This document shows, piece after piece, positions 8,663 through 19,494 of a stretch of DNA of 28,707 nt. Source of the DNA: Hydnum rufescens UP504 (Eukaryota; Basidiomycota; Agaricomycetes; Cantharellales; Hydnaceae); contig MU128949.1 of NCBI GenBank assembly GCA_014904985.1, forward strand, positions 65,501-94,207. Reading direction: 5' to 3'. Position 1 is the first letter of the stretch. Every line of letters starts with the position of its first letter. Position numbers and translations under genes: made by a program. The notes under the pieces were generated by a model, which was given only the letters and a program-made list of their open reading frames with translations, was not told where the DNA came from and searched no databases.

Positions 8663-9181
8663 TCATGTACCCTGGTTTCCTCCCATCGCTACAGCACGGG
8701 TGACCGGGTGTTCGTAGACCACCGCGCGTCCTAAATCCGCCAAGGTGGCAGGGTGGTCATTCTTACCTCCTATAATGAAGAACACACTTGAGTTACGCGT
8801 CGACCGCGCATATCGCCAGTACGAATTATAACTGAAGTAGACGTCCTGTTTGACAATCCGAGCTCTTGCCACATTGGCCAGGACGGGTAGATCGGCTGGG
8901 GCACGAGGAACACGAATACGATCATGAGGTTGTTGCAGCTGTCGAAGCGCCTCAACGAGAGTATTCTCAACGGTTACACCCGTTACCTCCTTGAACTCAC
9001 TCGTCACATAACGAAATCCCGAATACCACTTCAAAATTACAGAATCCCAGTTACTACTAGTCTGAACGGATATCCAGTAGAGAGACGATAATTGAGGCGA
9101 CGGAGGCCACAGGAAGCATAGATATCTTTCAATCGCATTTCTGCGGTTCCACGCTCGCCCTCTTGGCTTCATATCCCTCAC
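8663..9181 (-). CDS. Hypothetical protein, unrecognised
   Basis: An uninterrupted 172-codon minus-strand frame begins 48 bp beyond the ALG7 stop. The sequence has a basic N-terminus (KPRGRAWNRRNAIERYLCF), no obvious signal peptide and no domain I recognise. Near the 3' end, GGAG|GTAAGA resembles a splice donor and GGATTTAG could be an acceptor, but the span would be only 36 bp, shorter than the other introns here. It might be a real gene, a piece of a larger spliced gene, or a chance frame in CpG-rich sequence. The initiator could be the ATG coding for MRDMK or MKPRG. Confidence 0.35.
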   Translation of the reverse strand: MRDMKPRGRAWNRRNAIERYLCFLWPPSPQLSSLYWISVQTSSNWDSVILKWYSGFRYVTSEFKEVTGVTVENTLVEALRQLQQPHDRIRVPRAPADLPVLANVARARIVKQDVYFSYNSYWRYARSTRNSSVFFIIGGKNDHPATLADLGRAVVYEHPVTRAVAMGGNQGT

Positions 9182-9228
9182 ATGATCGCCTTAGCGAAAC
9201 CAGCCCATACCTCTCCGCATTGGATTAT

Positions 9229-10946
9229 TCATCTTCGGTCCCCGTCGTAGAAAATTCCAGCCAGTCCATATCGTATGCCGAACGCGATCATACTCCCCGC
9301 CACTTGCAGTGCCATGCATTCCAATGTGAGTCTCTCCTCTGACATCGGCCCGCGCACGACTAGGACAGTGTTCAATAGCGTGAGATTCGTCGCGGATAAT
9401 ATGGTCTTGGTTTTTGGATGGCGCGTTAGGCGGGTGAAACCGAGGAGCGAGAGGAACGAGAGGATGAGACGTGTGTGGAGGCGCGGTGGATGCTCGAAGT
9501 CGACAGTGGAGGGGTATATGAAAGGCGAGTTGGATGGACCAAGCCTAACATGTAAGGACCAATGAGGAAATTGCGTGGTATATAGTCAAGTGGTGCAATG
9601 GGCTCACCGAGGCATGCGATGTCGTGGACATGGCACCAGGCCGAATAATTGCGGACAGCTCAGAAGGAAATTAAAGATTTGGGGGATAAAGAACAGGAGT
9701 AAGGTCTTGCTGAAATGACCTATTATTCCTACAACTGCAAAAGCCATGCCCGCGAAGTAGCAAAATGTGTCACCAGGAAATGCACGAGCGGGATACCTGT
9801 GTGAGATGTTTCTAAGCCAATGCAGCACAATCGCGTAGGAATTCCGGCATCGTCAAGCCCCGTATAGTACGTACCAGTTGTGACGTAAGAACCCAATGCA
9901 TACGCCGATGAGTGGTAACATAAAGTAAAGACTAAGCAGGTGGCGTTCGACCAACTCTCGGCTCCCGAGGGCCATTCCGGCACGATATACGCCTCCGAAA
10001 GTGAAGCCGTAGAAATCCAATGAAAATTGGAGAGGGAGATAAAGCAAGTCGTTCAGTGCAATGGACAATGCGATAATCAGGGCCTGAGAGGCTTCAATAC
10101 CGTTGATGCCGGCCAAGATATTAATCGAGTTGGTGCAGAATGTGGACAACAGAGACATGTAGAGGTAGTATAATGGCCCTTGGAAATCGGTAATGAACAA
10201 GGAGTCGTTGCCTCTTCCTCACGATAGACACACCTAGATCGACGACGGAATGTCCGAACACATTCCGAATGAATTTGGGAAGGACAATGTGAGTGTTTCC
10301 GTGTTCGGCGTGGTAGACAAGGAGCAGAGGAATTGAGGCGATGAGGGGGATTGGCAGCTTGTAACGCCACCGGATATCGAAAACATCATCTAGAAAACCA
10401 AGGATTGTAGCAGATAGCAAGCAAAGCAAGGCGGAGAGATACACAGAGAGCTACAGCCTGCGTCAGCAAGATAGATAAAGACGAGGCTGGCATAGGATTG
10501 AGGACTTTACTTGTTGGTGAGGGAATTGTTCTCGAGCGACAGATAGCAACGGGCTCCCAAGGGCACCTGGATTCTCTTGGGGCCTTAGAATGTCGGTAAA
10601 AAGGAAGGGAATGAAGAGGGTCAATAGGAGAGCGTAAATGGAGGCACATATGAGGCCCATGCTCTCCGGGCTGTACAGGGAGAATGAGCAACGCAGAGAA
10701 AAGAAATAAAAGGGGGCTGATCAAACACATTTCCAGTTGGTTTCTCTTTAGTCTATCCCTTCCCTTGAGGTTCCGTTCTACGAATGTGGGTCCAAGTAAA
10801 GGGACGAGATTCATGGTAGAGACAAGCGCGATGAGAGAAAAGCCGGCCGAGGCATAGAGGGTGGGGAAACCTAAATCATGGCCTGTCCAAGGCAGAACCA
10901 AGAGGGAGATAGCTGCTACTAATCCCCCTCTTGAAAACATGCTCAT
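9229..10946 (-). CDS. ALG7: UDP-GlcNAc:dolichyl-phosphate GlcNAc-1-phosphate transferase
   Basis: ALG7/DPAGT1 carries out the first step of N-glycan assembly on the ER membrane, moving GlcNAc-1-phosphate from UDP-GlcNAc to dolichyl phosphate; it is the tunicamycin target. I assign six exons: 10946-10729, 10670-10511, 10450-10234, 10178-9875, 9796-9608 and 9544-9229. Introns are 55-78 bp and all phases close, giving 467 residues, near the family's usual size. Family landmarks are intact: the DDVFD metal-binding motif (147-151) followed by [17 protein letters not shown] (from about 215), [13 protein letters not shown] (from about 308), the CPRHRMPR loop and NLTLLN near the C-terminus. Many hydrophobic segments fit a polytopic membrane protein. 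The start at 10946 (MSMF) could instead be the ATG at 10940. A neighbouring frame starting at GTG 10958 is not a eukaryotic start. Confidence 0.96.
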
Positions 10947-11565
10947 CCGCAACGTCACGTTACCAGCTGATTGGTAGCGGCGAAAATCGCTAATCTCCGA
11001 CTCTGGACCGCTTGATCAATTTCGAGCTATTCTGTATTACAATCGTTGCCTCGTGCGGAAAGATTTTCCAGAGCATGTCGTCGTGATGATCGACCGTGAG
11101 CACGCACGAGAAGACCACCCAATGAACGCAGGGTCTCTCGACTCGTCCCAGATGCCATCGCACTGTATAGTCATGTATAGCAGCAATCGCTCCTGGTTTC
11201 CCCTGAACGCCAACGGACTATGGAATACATGAGCGATAGGCAACCCGTACCCTGTGCCTCCCCGTAACTACTTGTGGCATCAATAGTATGAGGCTGACAT
11301 TCGAGAATCGCCAACACCATAACAGCCAATTGGAAAGCTCTTACTCACTGCCGATCACAGTCACACGACCATGCGGACTATTTCAGCCACCGAAGAGATC
11401 CTGGAATGCAAAATACATCGGCAGAGACAGCCAATCCGTCCAATAATACCTATTATGCACAACCCGGCGGCTGAAGAGAAATGAAAAGAGAAAAGCCTGT
11501 ATGAATGTCTATGTGGGGGGGTACGAGAGCGTTGTTGGGCATATCCAAGGCAATCATTGGTCGGG
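10947..11565. other. Intergenic, ALG7 upstream region
   Basis: This lies between the ALG7 start and the stop of the TCO89-like gene, both on the minus strand. It should hold the ALG7 promoter and the 3' UTR of the upstream gene. I see no clear TATA box, RNA gene or additional exon. A 68-residue minus-strand frame (11037-11243) has no recognisable content. Confidence 0.5.
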
Positions 11566-12843
11566 TCATCGTGATAGCTTGGGTCTGTCCAGAACGACGC
11601 GCGTATACGCATCTTGTAAGGGACTGTGGAAGGCCCTAACGGCCATATGGGCAGCCATGTACGGTGGGGGGAGGAGAGTAAAGGCTTCATCCTCCGGCGT
11701 CCCAATGGGCGTGGGGGGAAGTGCGAAACTAATGGGGGTGGAGTTGTACGAGCATTAGGAATAGACGAGAGTGATGTCAGCGCCGCCGAGGCGCGTTTAC
11801 CGGTGGCGTTCATGGAGACCGTCGAGAACGTTGATGTTTTACGTTCCCGTGGAAAGAAAGGAGAGGAAATTGTCGCACTCGATCGTGTAGAGGAAACAGA
11901 AGCACGACGAAGAATTTGAGACGCCCCCGAACCATTGGTTAACCTGGGGGATGTTGGTGGGGAACTGTGTATTGGCGTAAAAGGGGCCCATGTGCTCGTC
12001 ACAGCAACACCAGGACTAGACATCGGAGGCGACCCCTCAGGCCCATTTGTACTCGTTATCTCGGCATTCGCTATGGAGGGAGTTGTGAGAGGAGGTGCAG
12101 TGATTTTATTCGGAGTAAATGAGGATGTCCGAATTAAACTTGGTGGACCATGCATCGAGAATGGACGTGATGAACGAATAGCAATAATTGAAGGGGGCCG
12201 GGAGGGTGGGGCTGTTTTACGGCCATCCGTTGTTTGCCGATGGGCGTTGTGAACCACTGAATCGAATATGGGTACAGAGCTGGGACCCGCAACAGGACTT
12301 GGAGGCTCTGGGTTAGGTAATGGAGCATACTCGACAGGCAGAGCCGCTGCATTCAGTCCTGGAGGCAAAGACGGTTGCTGTGGCTCTCTATCATCTGGAG
12401 TAACGACACCACTAGACACCCATTGATCTTCATCATCTTCCTCTTCATCGCCATCCAGAACTTCATCTGGCATGACGAATTTCGGTTTCTTTGGCTGCTC
12501 AGCCTCTTTAGACTTACGCGTGACCAGAGCAGGCCTCTATGGGAGCATCATGATAAACGAAACTGATAGGGTACGTACACTAAAGGGGTGGACGTACAGT
12601 ATGACCGTTGGTGCGCGAGACAGCGGTGTGATCTGAATGCACACTAGTCGCAGACTCTGTACGCTTCATGGGGTTCCCATGGCCCTTCAGGGCTGTTAGC
12701 GTTAGATTGTGGCCAGCGCCGACGTGACCAGCCTGGAGTTTCGTCGCGCTAGTGTTTCTAGACTGGGCCGAGAGTTTTGACGATGTTCGATGATGTTTGG
12801 CAAAGTGGGGGTGCCTTGCAGTCGTCGTAGCCGTCCCAGGCAT
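11566..12843 (-). CDS. TCO89-like putative TORC1 subunit (one-base frameshift)
   Basis: The protein is disordered, rich in Ser, Pro and Thr. Its N-terminal block (KHHRTSSK, then GHNLTLTALKG) resembles the conserved region of TCO89, a fungal TORC1 subunit at the vacuole. An acidic WVSSG patch follows (KPKKPKFVMPDE...DDEDQWVSSG). Exons: 12843-12598, 12536-11801 and 11728-11566, with introns of 61 and 72 bp. In the last exon the frame shifts at a run of six G on the plus strand (11713-11718). With one more base there, the frame continues into FPPTPIGTPEDEAF and LPPPYMAAHMAVRAF and ends at 11566, for 381 residues; without it, a longer but less family-like tail is read to 11361. The shift may be a sequencing error or a real mutation. 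The start at 12843 is the only in-frame ATG before an upstream stop. The family assignment is from memory of the motif order. Confidence 0.6.
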
Positions 12844-12916
12844 CGCTCGATGTCGACGAGATACAAAGTAGGAAATCGGATCCAAACTTCGGCAAATCTC
12901 CGAATCCCCGTCTCCA
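12844..12916. promoter_or_regulatory. 73-bp bidirectional promoter between TCO89-like gene and UTP6
   Basis: Only 73 bp separate the proposed initiators of the minus-strand TCO89-like gene (12843) and plus-strand UTP6 (12917). Any core promoter elements and both 5' UTRs must lie here or overlap the coding sequences. I see no TATA box. If the TCO89-like gene has an undetected upstream exon, the two genes would overlap instead. Confidence 0.5.
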
Positions 12917-15124
12917 ATGGAAAGGGCTCAGTATCTCCAAGAAAGGTCCATCCCAGAGCTTAAGGAATTTCTCGAGAAGGGTATATTCTCCAAGGTGCCT
13001 GAAATGACAAAAAAAAATTGTGCTCCTCTAATATGCTCATTATTTCTCATGCTAGGAGGAGATCAAGCACATTGTCAAGCGGCGCAATGCCTTCGAGTCT
13101 GCCCTCGTCCGTCGCATCGCAAGGAAATCAGATTATCTCAGATATGTAGCTTATGAAATGAATCTGGAAGCCCTTCGCCGCAAGCGTGTCGAGCGACTTC
13201 GTACGTGGATATACAAATGTTTGTCTTTTTGTTGGTGACGTTTCTTTCGACAGATCTTTCTGGCCCATCGTCTCTCTCTGATTATGCACTAATTAGAAAA
13301 CAGTTTTTTATATTTGAACGTGCTGTCAGAAAATTCAAAAGTGATCTCGGCCTATGGGTACAATATATCCAACTTGCGAAGCGGGAGGGGGCTCGAGGTC
13401 TTGCGGGTCGATTGTGTGCAAGGTAAAGTGGGGATTTTGATTTTCCCAAGCCACTTTCCCAGTCAAACAATTGCGCCTTTAGAGCATTGCAGTTGCATCC
13501 TACGGCACCATCGTTGTATATTCTCGCATCATCTCACGAACTCGAGCAATTGTCGCCTTCTGCAGGTCGTGCTCTTCTCCAGCGGGGTATTCGACTGAAC
13601 CCAGAGAGTGTGGAACTGTGGACAGAGTATGTAAAAATGGAGCTCAGTTATATCGAGACGCTTCGTCGACGTTGGGAGATCCTAGGGATCGTTCCCAAAG
13701 ATGGGGATGTTCCTCCCAATGCAGAGGGAGAAAATGAATCCGAAGCTTCGCGCAGGGAGATCATGCGTGGAGCGATTGTACAGACAGTATTGGAAAATGC
13801 TGTAAAAGGTATGTAGCGACATAAACACAGCCTACGGCCCTACGCTTATTCTCACATGTTGGACATAGCTTTGCCGACGATTCCTCTATTCAAATCACTA
13901 CAAGACCTCTTGATTTCTTTCCCGACGCCGTTACGTGGTTCATTTCTGGATGCGCTTCATGAACATCTGGCGCGAGTCTTGCCGGCGGATCCGGAGGCAC
14001 GTTTCTTGCGCGCCACACGGAGACTGACTGCGGATCTGGAGGGGGCCAAACTCGTCGAACGAGTGAAAGAGGCCAACGAAGAACTCGTGGAAGCAATCCA
14101 AAACGAGGCTCTTGCCAAACAGGTTGGCGATATATATGCCATTTGGGTGGAGGAATGGTTAGCCAAAGTCGAAGAAAGTAATTTGGTATGTCCCTCTGCA
14201 CATCAAGATTATTTGTTCCGAACGGCCTCCCGATTATTCTGTTGCAGAGGCGATACCTCATCCTTTCCTTGCAATCTGTTCCAGCCAAAGTGGCAAAGAA
14301 GAGTTATCTTTCCCCGGGGCTGCTTTCGACATGCTTGTTGCTATCTGTCAGCCCCTTGAATCCCTCGCCGCCTAGTCTCGATAAGGTTGTACGAATGGCA
14401 CGGAAATTCACTTCGGCCATCTACCACCCAGCTTCTGGATCAACTGCGGTATGGCTAGCTCGTCTCGAAGTCGAAAGGCAAGCTGGTAATATTGATGAGA
14501 TCCGGTCGAGCTGGGCCGAGGCCCGACGGTCAGCAACGGGCACCCCAGAAGATCTGAAGAAACTGTGGCTGTGGGGTGTGGAGACAACCCTTGAAATACC
14601 CGTGGAAAAGATATATGGGGTGAGCCACGCCATTCAGTGCGTGTGTGCTCCCCGCGCTAATGAGTCCCTGATTCCTGCTTTAGGACTTGCTGCAATCGAG
14701 CATGCGACACGCATCGACGGCGTTGCATGATATGGTTCTCATCGAGTATTTGAAGGCGCTTCATCCCAAGATGGAAGCATCAGCTCGAAAGGAGGATCTG
14801 AAACGGTTGTTCACGACGTATCGACCCTCTGCAACGTTTCATCAGCTTGCATTCTCCTGTGAGGCCGCGCTTGATGGAAGCGTGCGTGAGGTGCTGGAGT
14901 TCCTGTACGAGCGGTGGCGAAGTGGAAGCGATATCGAGGGAGCTGGGCTTACTTGGGCCACATGGTTGCTACGAGATGCTGGGGACGGGGAGGCTGCCGG
15001 GACGGTGATTCGACGGACACTGGGGGCGATGAAAGATGGGGATGCTCGAGACCGGCTGGAGAGGAGATGGACCGAGGTTTTGTCCGCAGATTCTGAGGTC
15101 GAGGCAGATGTAATGATGGCTTAA
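12917..15124 (+). CDS. UTP6: U3 snoRNP (SSU processome) protein UTP6
   Basis: UTP6 is a HAT-repeat scaffold of the small-subunit processome (UTP-B subcomplex), needed for 18S rRNA maturation in the nucleolus. I assign seven exons: 12917-12994, 13056-13200, 13254-13422, 13483-13808, 13869-14185, 14248-14619 and 14684-15124. Introns are 53-64 bp and all phases match, giving 615 residues, similar to animal UTP6 and longer than the yeast protein. The N-terminus (ERAQYLQERSIPELKEF, KRRNAFESALVRR, DYLRYVAYEMNLEALRRKR) carries the UTP6 signature. HAT-like helices follow (FFIFERAVRKFKSDLGLWVQYI; GRALLQRGIRLNPESVELW; WTEYVKMELSYI). The C-terminal half has further TPR/HAT-like segments (AVWLARLEVERQAG; DMVLIEYLKALHP). 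The start is the first ATG and fits the family N-terminus. Confidence 0.95.
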
Positions 15125-15841
15125 ATTGAGCCTTGACGTTGCCCTCCACGTTCGCCCAAGATTGATTACAGCTTGCAACGGATCATGACCAAGCTGACAA
15201 ATGGGGGTATAATGGGGTCTGTCAGAGACTAGACTCCCTCTCTTTCTCATGGAGTACGATAGGACCCAAAGGCCGTAACCTGGGTTAGCCGTTCACGTTG
15301 TAATTAATTATACAGAGGGATTCCAATCTAGGAAGGAGAGACTGCGCATGTCTGCTTATGTAATAGTTCAGGTGTTGAGTAGCACGCGCTCCAATCAACT
15401 GTCAAATTATGGAGTTCCTGAGCACGCAGTTTCCGGATTCTAGACGGCGACGAAGAGGGCAAAAAGTGCAGGGTTAGGACGGACTGAGGGGCCGGCGACG
15501 TTGGAAACCAGAAGCCTAGTGATTTTTGTGTAATATTTTTCGAGGGCTTTGCACGGGATAATCATCTGATACTAATCTTGTGGCTGCAAGGAGTATGAGG
15601 GGGAGCACGCGGTCACTGCCGCAAGTTGATCTCTGGTCCATTCCCCTCAAAAGTCTTCTTCTTTTCTTCCTCGTCTTCATCTTTCTCGCCCTTTCTTCCC
15701 CTTGGCTCGCCAGGTTGCACCCGTCCAGTGGACGTGTGCACCCTCTCTGGTGTCCTCCAACTGCTATCGTGACCTCTCTGCGGCGAAGCGCACTTGTCCT
15801 CCAGCTCGAGCTCGACGGATTCGAGACTGCGTCGAGTCCCA
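15125..15841. other. Intergenic, kinase upstream region
   Basis: This contains the UTP6 3' UTR and the promoter or 5' UTR of the next gene. A pyrimidine-rich tract (15640-15715: CTTCTTCTTTTCTTCC and similar) precedes the kinase start, as is common in basidiomycete promoters. The frame open from 15595 through this tract is low-complexity UTR-like sequence, and I do not take it as coding. Confidence 0.5.
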
Positions 15842-18800
15842 ATGTCAGGCCCTCAGCTCCCCTGGCGACCGGTATGTGGTTGCCCCCTATGTGCTTGATC
15901 CCCTCCTTAGGGTGTTTTCTCCAGATATTGGATATCTCTTCGTTATCTTCTTACGACCCGTCGCATAGTAGAGCCGTTTCGCCCGCTCCCCGCCAGTCAA
16001 TAAAGAGCCGTCCTTCACGCATAGCAGGATCAGGTCCCCCTGTCGCTCATCCTATACCCGATGCTCTCAATGTGGTCTCCAAACTGCCGGCTTTGCCAGC
16101 GTTGGATGAGCATCCGGATATGCCTCCCAGCGTGGTGCCCATGATTCCATCCCCCCGCTCCTCCATGCCTCCCCCTTCTGTCCCTATGACTCCATCTTCT
16201 TCCCTCGGTCTCCCTTCTCCAACTTTTCCTCCGCGCAAACTTCCCCCAATACCCCACGTTCCCCTGCTCGCCCCCAGCCTGCCGATTTCCCGTCTGCGCC
16301 TTCTTCCCGTCGCAATTCTCTGCAAGTGTCCCTTCGTCTCGCTAGCTCCCGTGCACAGCAAGCCCGTGCTTTTATACCACTCAATGAAGACATTTTGTCC
16401 GAGGGTGACGTCCTTGGCGAGGGTATTGTCCTCAGAGGAGAGACCATCAGACCTGTACCTGTCGCTACCCTCTCATCATTTCGTGACCCATGCCAACTCT
16501 CCAGTGCCAAGTTCGAAGTCTTTCGAAAACTTGGAACTGGAAGTTATGCAGTTGTCTTCCTTGTCCGCGAGATCATTAGCGGATACGAGAGTCCCTCAGC
16601 TCATCAAGACATCCCCTTTGGTGACTTCGACTTTGCGCCCCGTTCGTCCCGGGTCTACGGGCGAGAGTTCGCCATCAAATGTTTGTCCAAGGCCAACCTG
16701 AGTCTCACCGAGCTGAAGGTGCAGATGGTGGAGGTCTGTCACTGTCCCCGCTTGCGTTCTGGGGCCGTTCATGCGTTGACCATCAGTTCTTCAGGCCACT
16801 ATTCACCAGTCTCTTAATTTGCATCACAATATTGTTACCTTACATCGGACTCTTGAGACCGACTCCTATCTTTTGCTTGTGCTCGAATATGTTCCTGGAG
16901 AAGATCTCTTCTACTTCCTCGAGCAGTCCCGCGATAATGGAGATCTCGATCTCGCATCCCAGGATGCTGTCGCGAGCCAACAGTCCACGTTCACAAATAC
17001 CCCTCCAACTCCATCCCTACTTTCCTCGCTTCATCCTGGACAGCTTCTTTCGCCTGGAAGGTTGCGACTCATTGCCTCCATGTTCTCTCAGATGTGTGAA
17101 GCTGTCCAGGTCAGTACACGTCATCATTTGATTGCTAATTACCCGCTCACGTAATTTCATGACCAGGCATGCCATGAACAGGGCGTCAGCCATCGCGACA
17201 TCAAGCCCGAGAATTTTATTGTAACGGACGGACAAGGCCGAGGTGCCAATGGCAAGTTGGAGCGCCGTGTCGTTGTCAAACTCAGTGACTTTGGACTTGC
17301 TACCAAGGACCTTTACTCGTCCGATATGGACTGTGGTAGTGCTCCGTACATGAGTTACGGTGTGTTTGGCTTCTCTTCAACATGTTATAAACGTGCGTAG
17401 GCTGATCCACTCTACGTGGACGTAGAATGTCGCAACAATGTTGGCCCAACTTACGCTACGCAGTCTGCTGGTTCGTGACCTTCCCCATTTGGATGCGTTC
17501 CACATGCTCACGTTTCTTTCTAGATATATGGAGCCTTGGAATCGTACTAATAAATATGTATGCTAACCTCAACGCCCGTCTTTTCCTTCAACTGATTCTG
17601 TGACTGCCAGGTTGTATCACCATAATTTGTGGTCGGACCCTTGCATCGGTAACGAGGTTTTTGACCAATATCGCGCTCAGCCTATCGCCTTCCTCATGCA
17701 GCGCTCCCCTGGCATGACCTATGAAGTCGCTGATTTTCTCGCCAACCGCGTGTTTTGCCTCCTTCCTACCCACGATCAGGAGCGTGTTAGAGTTACTGCG
17801 CGGGAGTTCGGGTACTGGGCCAGAAATCTCCCCCACGCAATGGGCGAACCAAACCACATCAGTCCTCTTGTCTCTTCGCTCCCGGATCTTGATCCCGCCC
17901 CACGTCTTAGTCATTCACCCGATTGTCGCCATCGTCATGACGATGAGTATGACGACGAGGAGGATGAAGATCCTTCCTCTCCTGGGCCAAATGTCATTTT
18001 AGACGACCTCCTACGGTATTCTCCTGAGCACGACTCGAGGATCGGTGAACAAATTCTCTGTGATGCTTGTTCTGCCGCTGCAGAGGACTCCACGCGGACG
18101 AGGCGCCGTAAACGTGGTGCTCGTAAGGGCAAAGGAGGTCACTCGCTTCCCTCCACCCCGTCAGCGATTTCTTCACCTATTATGACATCGGCTCCGGCGT
18201 CGTTTGGTCTGTCGTCGCCTGCTGCCGATGTTGATGCAGACAACCGGTTAGAAGACCTCGCGCAAGGTGCTCAGGTTCTGGCTCGTGAGATCAGTCGAGT
18301 GAGCGCGAGCAAGAAGTCGTCCCTTTCGAATTCACGTCCTCGAAGCACATCCCGCAGTTGGTCTCGTCGTCGCACCCACGGGGGCGAGGACAGTAACGAC
18401 GTTCCCCCACTTCCACCACTTACGAACCCTGCGATCATCAAAAAGCCATCCATGTGGAATGTTTTCAGTCGAAAGGACGTTAGCGACACCATATCTCCCA
18501 CGAATCAGGCGATTGCAGCACAGAACGTTTCTTCGATAATCAAAGCGCTTGGTCCGTCCGGGAATGATGCCCAGAAGCCGCCTCCAGTTCCCGAAGCCAA
18601 TTCTACCGCTTCCACTAATTCGACCTCATCGATTGATAGCGAGACGGGCGCGGGCGCTTGGCGTGGTCGCAGGCTGGAGGCTCATCGGGGTCCCGTGGAT
18701 CATACCACCTCGCCTGTCCGAGGTCGCAGCAATTGGGATAGAAGCCCAGCCCCATCCACCATCAGTAATTACACTATCCGGTCATCAGCCACCACCAATG

Positions 18801-19494
18801 CCAACTGGCGCCAGCCGCCGCCTCCTTCGGTGACCAGTTCATCGGCGTCCAGCACGTTTACCAGGTTCAGCAACAGTAGCGAGCGCAGCGTCTCTACGTT
18901 TGCCACCAGTATTTCAGCTAGTTCCAGTTTCAACATCGGTGGGTCTGCCGGCGTTTTACAGGCCGATAAGAAACTGCAGGTGCAAACCCAAAACATTCCC
19001 GCTCCGCCCAAGACTACAAAAGCGGCAAGGTCTGCTCCAAGGCCACTTCCTCCTAATGTCAAGAGTGAGTAGTTGTTCCCTCTGCATTTTCTCATGTACA
19101 GACGAGCGATGTGCGACTAGATATGCATGGCGTTCCTTGGGAACTGGGTGAACTACCGAGACAAATGCGTCCGCCCCTCAACGGTCAGATGGTACGCTTG
19201 ACTTTCATTTCCTGACTGAGTGATGAGTTCAATGGTTTTTCAGCTCCCAGGAGATATATTTGGCGGACCACCGGTCCGTCGACGTAAACAACCGAAGCCC
19301 GCTCTCGACACCATCACCGAGCGACCCAAGACGGCGGTGCCCCGAGACGGCCTACGTCACCTGTAACTTCCAATGGCGGTGGTAGCGACTCAGATGCGGA
19401 AAATGACCATCAGTCTGGGAGGGTTCGCAAGGGTCAGATCAATACGCTGGCGAAGATGCTTTCCGCGTTGAAGACGAGTCGCGGTCGGGAGTGA
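15842..19494 (+). CDS. Ser/Thr protein kinase, Ran1/Ksp1-like, long disordered tail
   Basis: Proposed exons: 15842-15871, 15925-16733, 16795-17109, 17167-17359, 17426-17470, 17524-17557, 17611-19057 (or 19064), 19102-19191 and 19244-19494, about 1,070 residues. The kinase domain shows a Gly-rich loop (LGTGSYAVV), the FAIK lysine, an EYVPGEDLFYFLEQ hinge, HRDIKPEN (from about 394), DFG (426-428), CGSAPYMSYE and SADIWSLGIVLINML, so it should be catalytic. The N-terminal 200 residues and the C-terminal half are Ser/Pro-rich; an acidic run (DDEYDDEEDEDP) and a PWELGELPRQ block are notable. Two one-base deficits break the frame: near 16222-16230 (a T4 run) and near 19321-19328 (a CCC run). The C-terminus KGQINTLAKMLSALK is read only after the second. 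The seventh donor is uncertain because the usual-looking GTGAGT (19065) gives the wrong phase and a 37-bp intron. Pathway not determined; the subfamily is by resemblance. Confidence 0.85.

Noticed and set aside
11361..11565. Tail of the TCO89-like frame read without a shift to 11361
   Set aside because: Past 11713 this frame loses the Ser/Pro pattern, while the alternative frame has conserved-looking PPPYMAAH sequence and a stop at 11566.
11501..12252. Plus-strand frames antisense to the TCO89-like gene
   Set aside because: They are shadows of a GC-rich coding exon, with no splice signals or independent motif support.
15580..16701. Long 373-codon plus-strand frame taken as one protein
   Set aside because: Its start is a GTG in a pyrimidine-rich leader; only the part 15925 to about 16225 fits the kinase N-terminus after splicing from 15871. 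The rest is the wrong frame over the kinase exon.
18271..19095. Minus-strand frames opposite the kinase tail
   Set aside because: They mirror Ser/Pro-rich codons of the kinase and have no motif of their own.
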